Positions 6,118 to 6,382 of a DNA stretch of 6,382 bases are shown in pieces. Source of the DNA: an uncultured Terrimonas sp. (GTDB lineage Bacteria; Bacteroidota; Bacteroidia; Chitinophagales; Chitinophagaceae). The notes beneath the pieces are model-generated. The model saw only the letters and a list, made by a program, of their open reading frames with translations. It was not told where the DNA came from and did not search any database. The translations under genes were made by a program, and so were the position numbers. The stretch spans positions 1-6,382 of the forward strand of contig CAMPJQ010000171.1 of the NCBI GenBank assembly GCA_946886925.1, in the 5' to 3' direction. The number at the start of each line of letters is the position of its first letter. Positions within the stretch are counted from its first letter, which is position 1.

Positions 6118-6131
6118 TTACAGGTTACAGG
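6118..6131 (-). repeat. TTACAGG heptamer array, two units (CCTGTAA on the minus strand)
   Basis: TTACAGG is repeated exactly twice, beginning five bases after the stop codon of the TIM-barrel gene. It is the reverse complement of the CCTGTAA array at 2132-2153. Viewed along the adjacent gene, both arrays come just after the stop codon and read TTACAGG, so their polarity relative to the gene is the same at both sites. Confidence 0.8.
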
Positions 6132-6146
6132 TTTCAAGTAGTTGGC

Positions 6147-6177
6147 GGTCGGTACGCGACAGGGAAGCGTCAGTACT
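6147..6177 (-). repeat. GTAC module of the intergenic repeat family, right copy, with possible hairpin
   Basis: GTAC (6152-6155) and GAC (6158-6160) can pair with GTC (6169-6171) and GTAC (6173-6176), giving an interrupted hairpin with an 8-base loop and a small internal bulge. The reverse complement resembles 2001-2028 on the left. It lies 40 bases after the TIM-barrel stop codon, so it might act at the transcript end, but no T-run follows directly. Confidence 0.4.
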
Positions 6178-6218
6178 GTTATTTGTGGTTTATTGTTTTT
6201 GGTTTGCCATTGGGATTT

Positions 6219-6302
6219 CGCTTCGGATTTGAGATTTAATACTTGAATTTTATCCGCCACGTCGGACAGGGTTGGTTTTATAATTTGCTACCTGGTGCTT
6301 TG
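6219..6302 (-). repeat. Core of intergenic repeat element, right copy 1
   Basis: On the minus strand this reads CAAAGCACCA, an A-rich spacer, CCTGTCCGACGTGGCGGATAAA, then CTCAAATCCGAAGCG, the same block order as 2038-2131 on the plus strand. A TCCG/CGGA stem (6253-6256 with 6263-6266) is kept but the hairpin tip differs from the left copy (6-base loop here). Positions 6219-6273 are repeated exactly at 6328-6382. No gene was found anywhere in 6113-6382. Confidence 0.75.
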
Positions 6303-6327
6303 TATTTCCTTCGGATTTCGAAATTCC

Positions 6328-6382
6328 CGCTTCGGATTTGAGATTTAATACTTGAATTTTATCCGCCACGTCGGACAGGGTT
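6328..6382 (-). repeat. Core of intergenic repeat element, right copy 2 (truncated by window edge)
   Basis: These 55 bases are identical to 6219-6273, a tandem direct repeat with a period of 109 bases. The copy is cut by the window edge, so its real length and the number of further copies cannot be seen. Between the two copies lies an extra TTCGGATTT (6310-6318) and a 10-base palindrome ATTTCGAAAT (6315-6324). Confidence 0.85.

Noticed and set aside
2038..6302. A composite transposon bounded by the inverted repeats
   Set aside because: The block between is core housekeeping genes in a common order, there is no transposase, and the repeat copies are diverged and lie internal to intergenic gaps rather than at clean ends.
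6219..6382. CRISPR-like or integron-like array from the 55-base repeat
   Set aside because: Only two copies are visible with a 54-base gap, the gap itself contains related core sequence, and there is no integrase or cas gene in the window. An extended array to the right cannot be excluded.

Overview
This window looks like chromosomal DNA from a member of the Bacteroidota, most likely of the Chitinophagaceae or a nearby lineage. The evidence is the absence of Shine-Dalgarno sequences before the start codons, a -7 promoter element of the Bacteroidota type (TAnnTTTG) before acpP and again before rnc, the gene order acpP-fabF-rnc, and protein sequences that resemble Bacteroidota homologues from memory. 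The family-level placement is inference and no search was run.

Layout from left to right. At the left edge, on the minus strand, are the first 17 codons of what looks like rbfA (30S ribosome maturation). It diverges across 63 bases from a complete MsbA-type ABC exporter (115-1923, plus). The exporter converges on a GNAT acetyltransferase (2167-2598, minus) across a 243-base gap packed with short repeats. From 2599 to 2820 is a divergent intergenic region with a well-formed promoter for acpP (2821-3057), followed by fabF (3097-4350), then a palindrome-rich 92-base gap with a second TAnnTTTG box, rnc (RNase III, probable GTG start at 4443), and a TIM-barrel sugar phosphate isomerase/epimerase-like gene (5231-6112). 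The last 270 bases have no gene and consist of the same intergenic repeat family as the left gap, in inverted orientation, including a 55-base perfect direct repeat that runs off the window.

The genes are mostly core functions. AcpP carries acyl chains, and FabF elongates them while they are bound to AcpP. The MsbA-type exporter acts on the membrane-lipid side of the same theme, although its substrate is not shown here. RNase III and RbfA belong to rRNA processing and ribosome maturation. The GNAT and TIM-barrel enzymes have no substrate that can be read from the sequence.

I do not see a new defence, mobile or biosynthetic system. The least ordinary signals are the modular intergenic repeat family (a core with a TCCG/CGGA hairpin, a GTAC module and CCTGTAA heptamer arrays at gene 3' ends), and the cluster of perfect palindromes at the rnc promoter combined with a non-ATG start.
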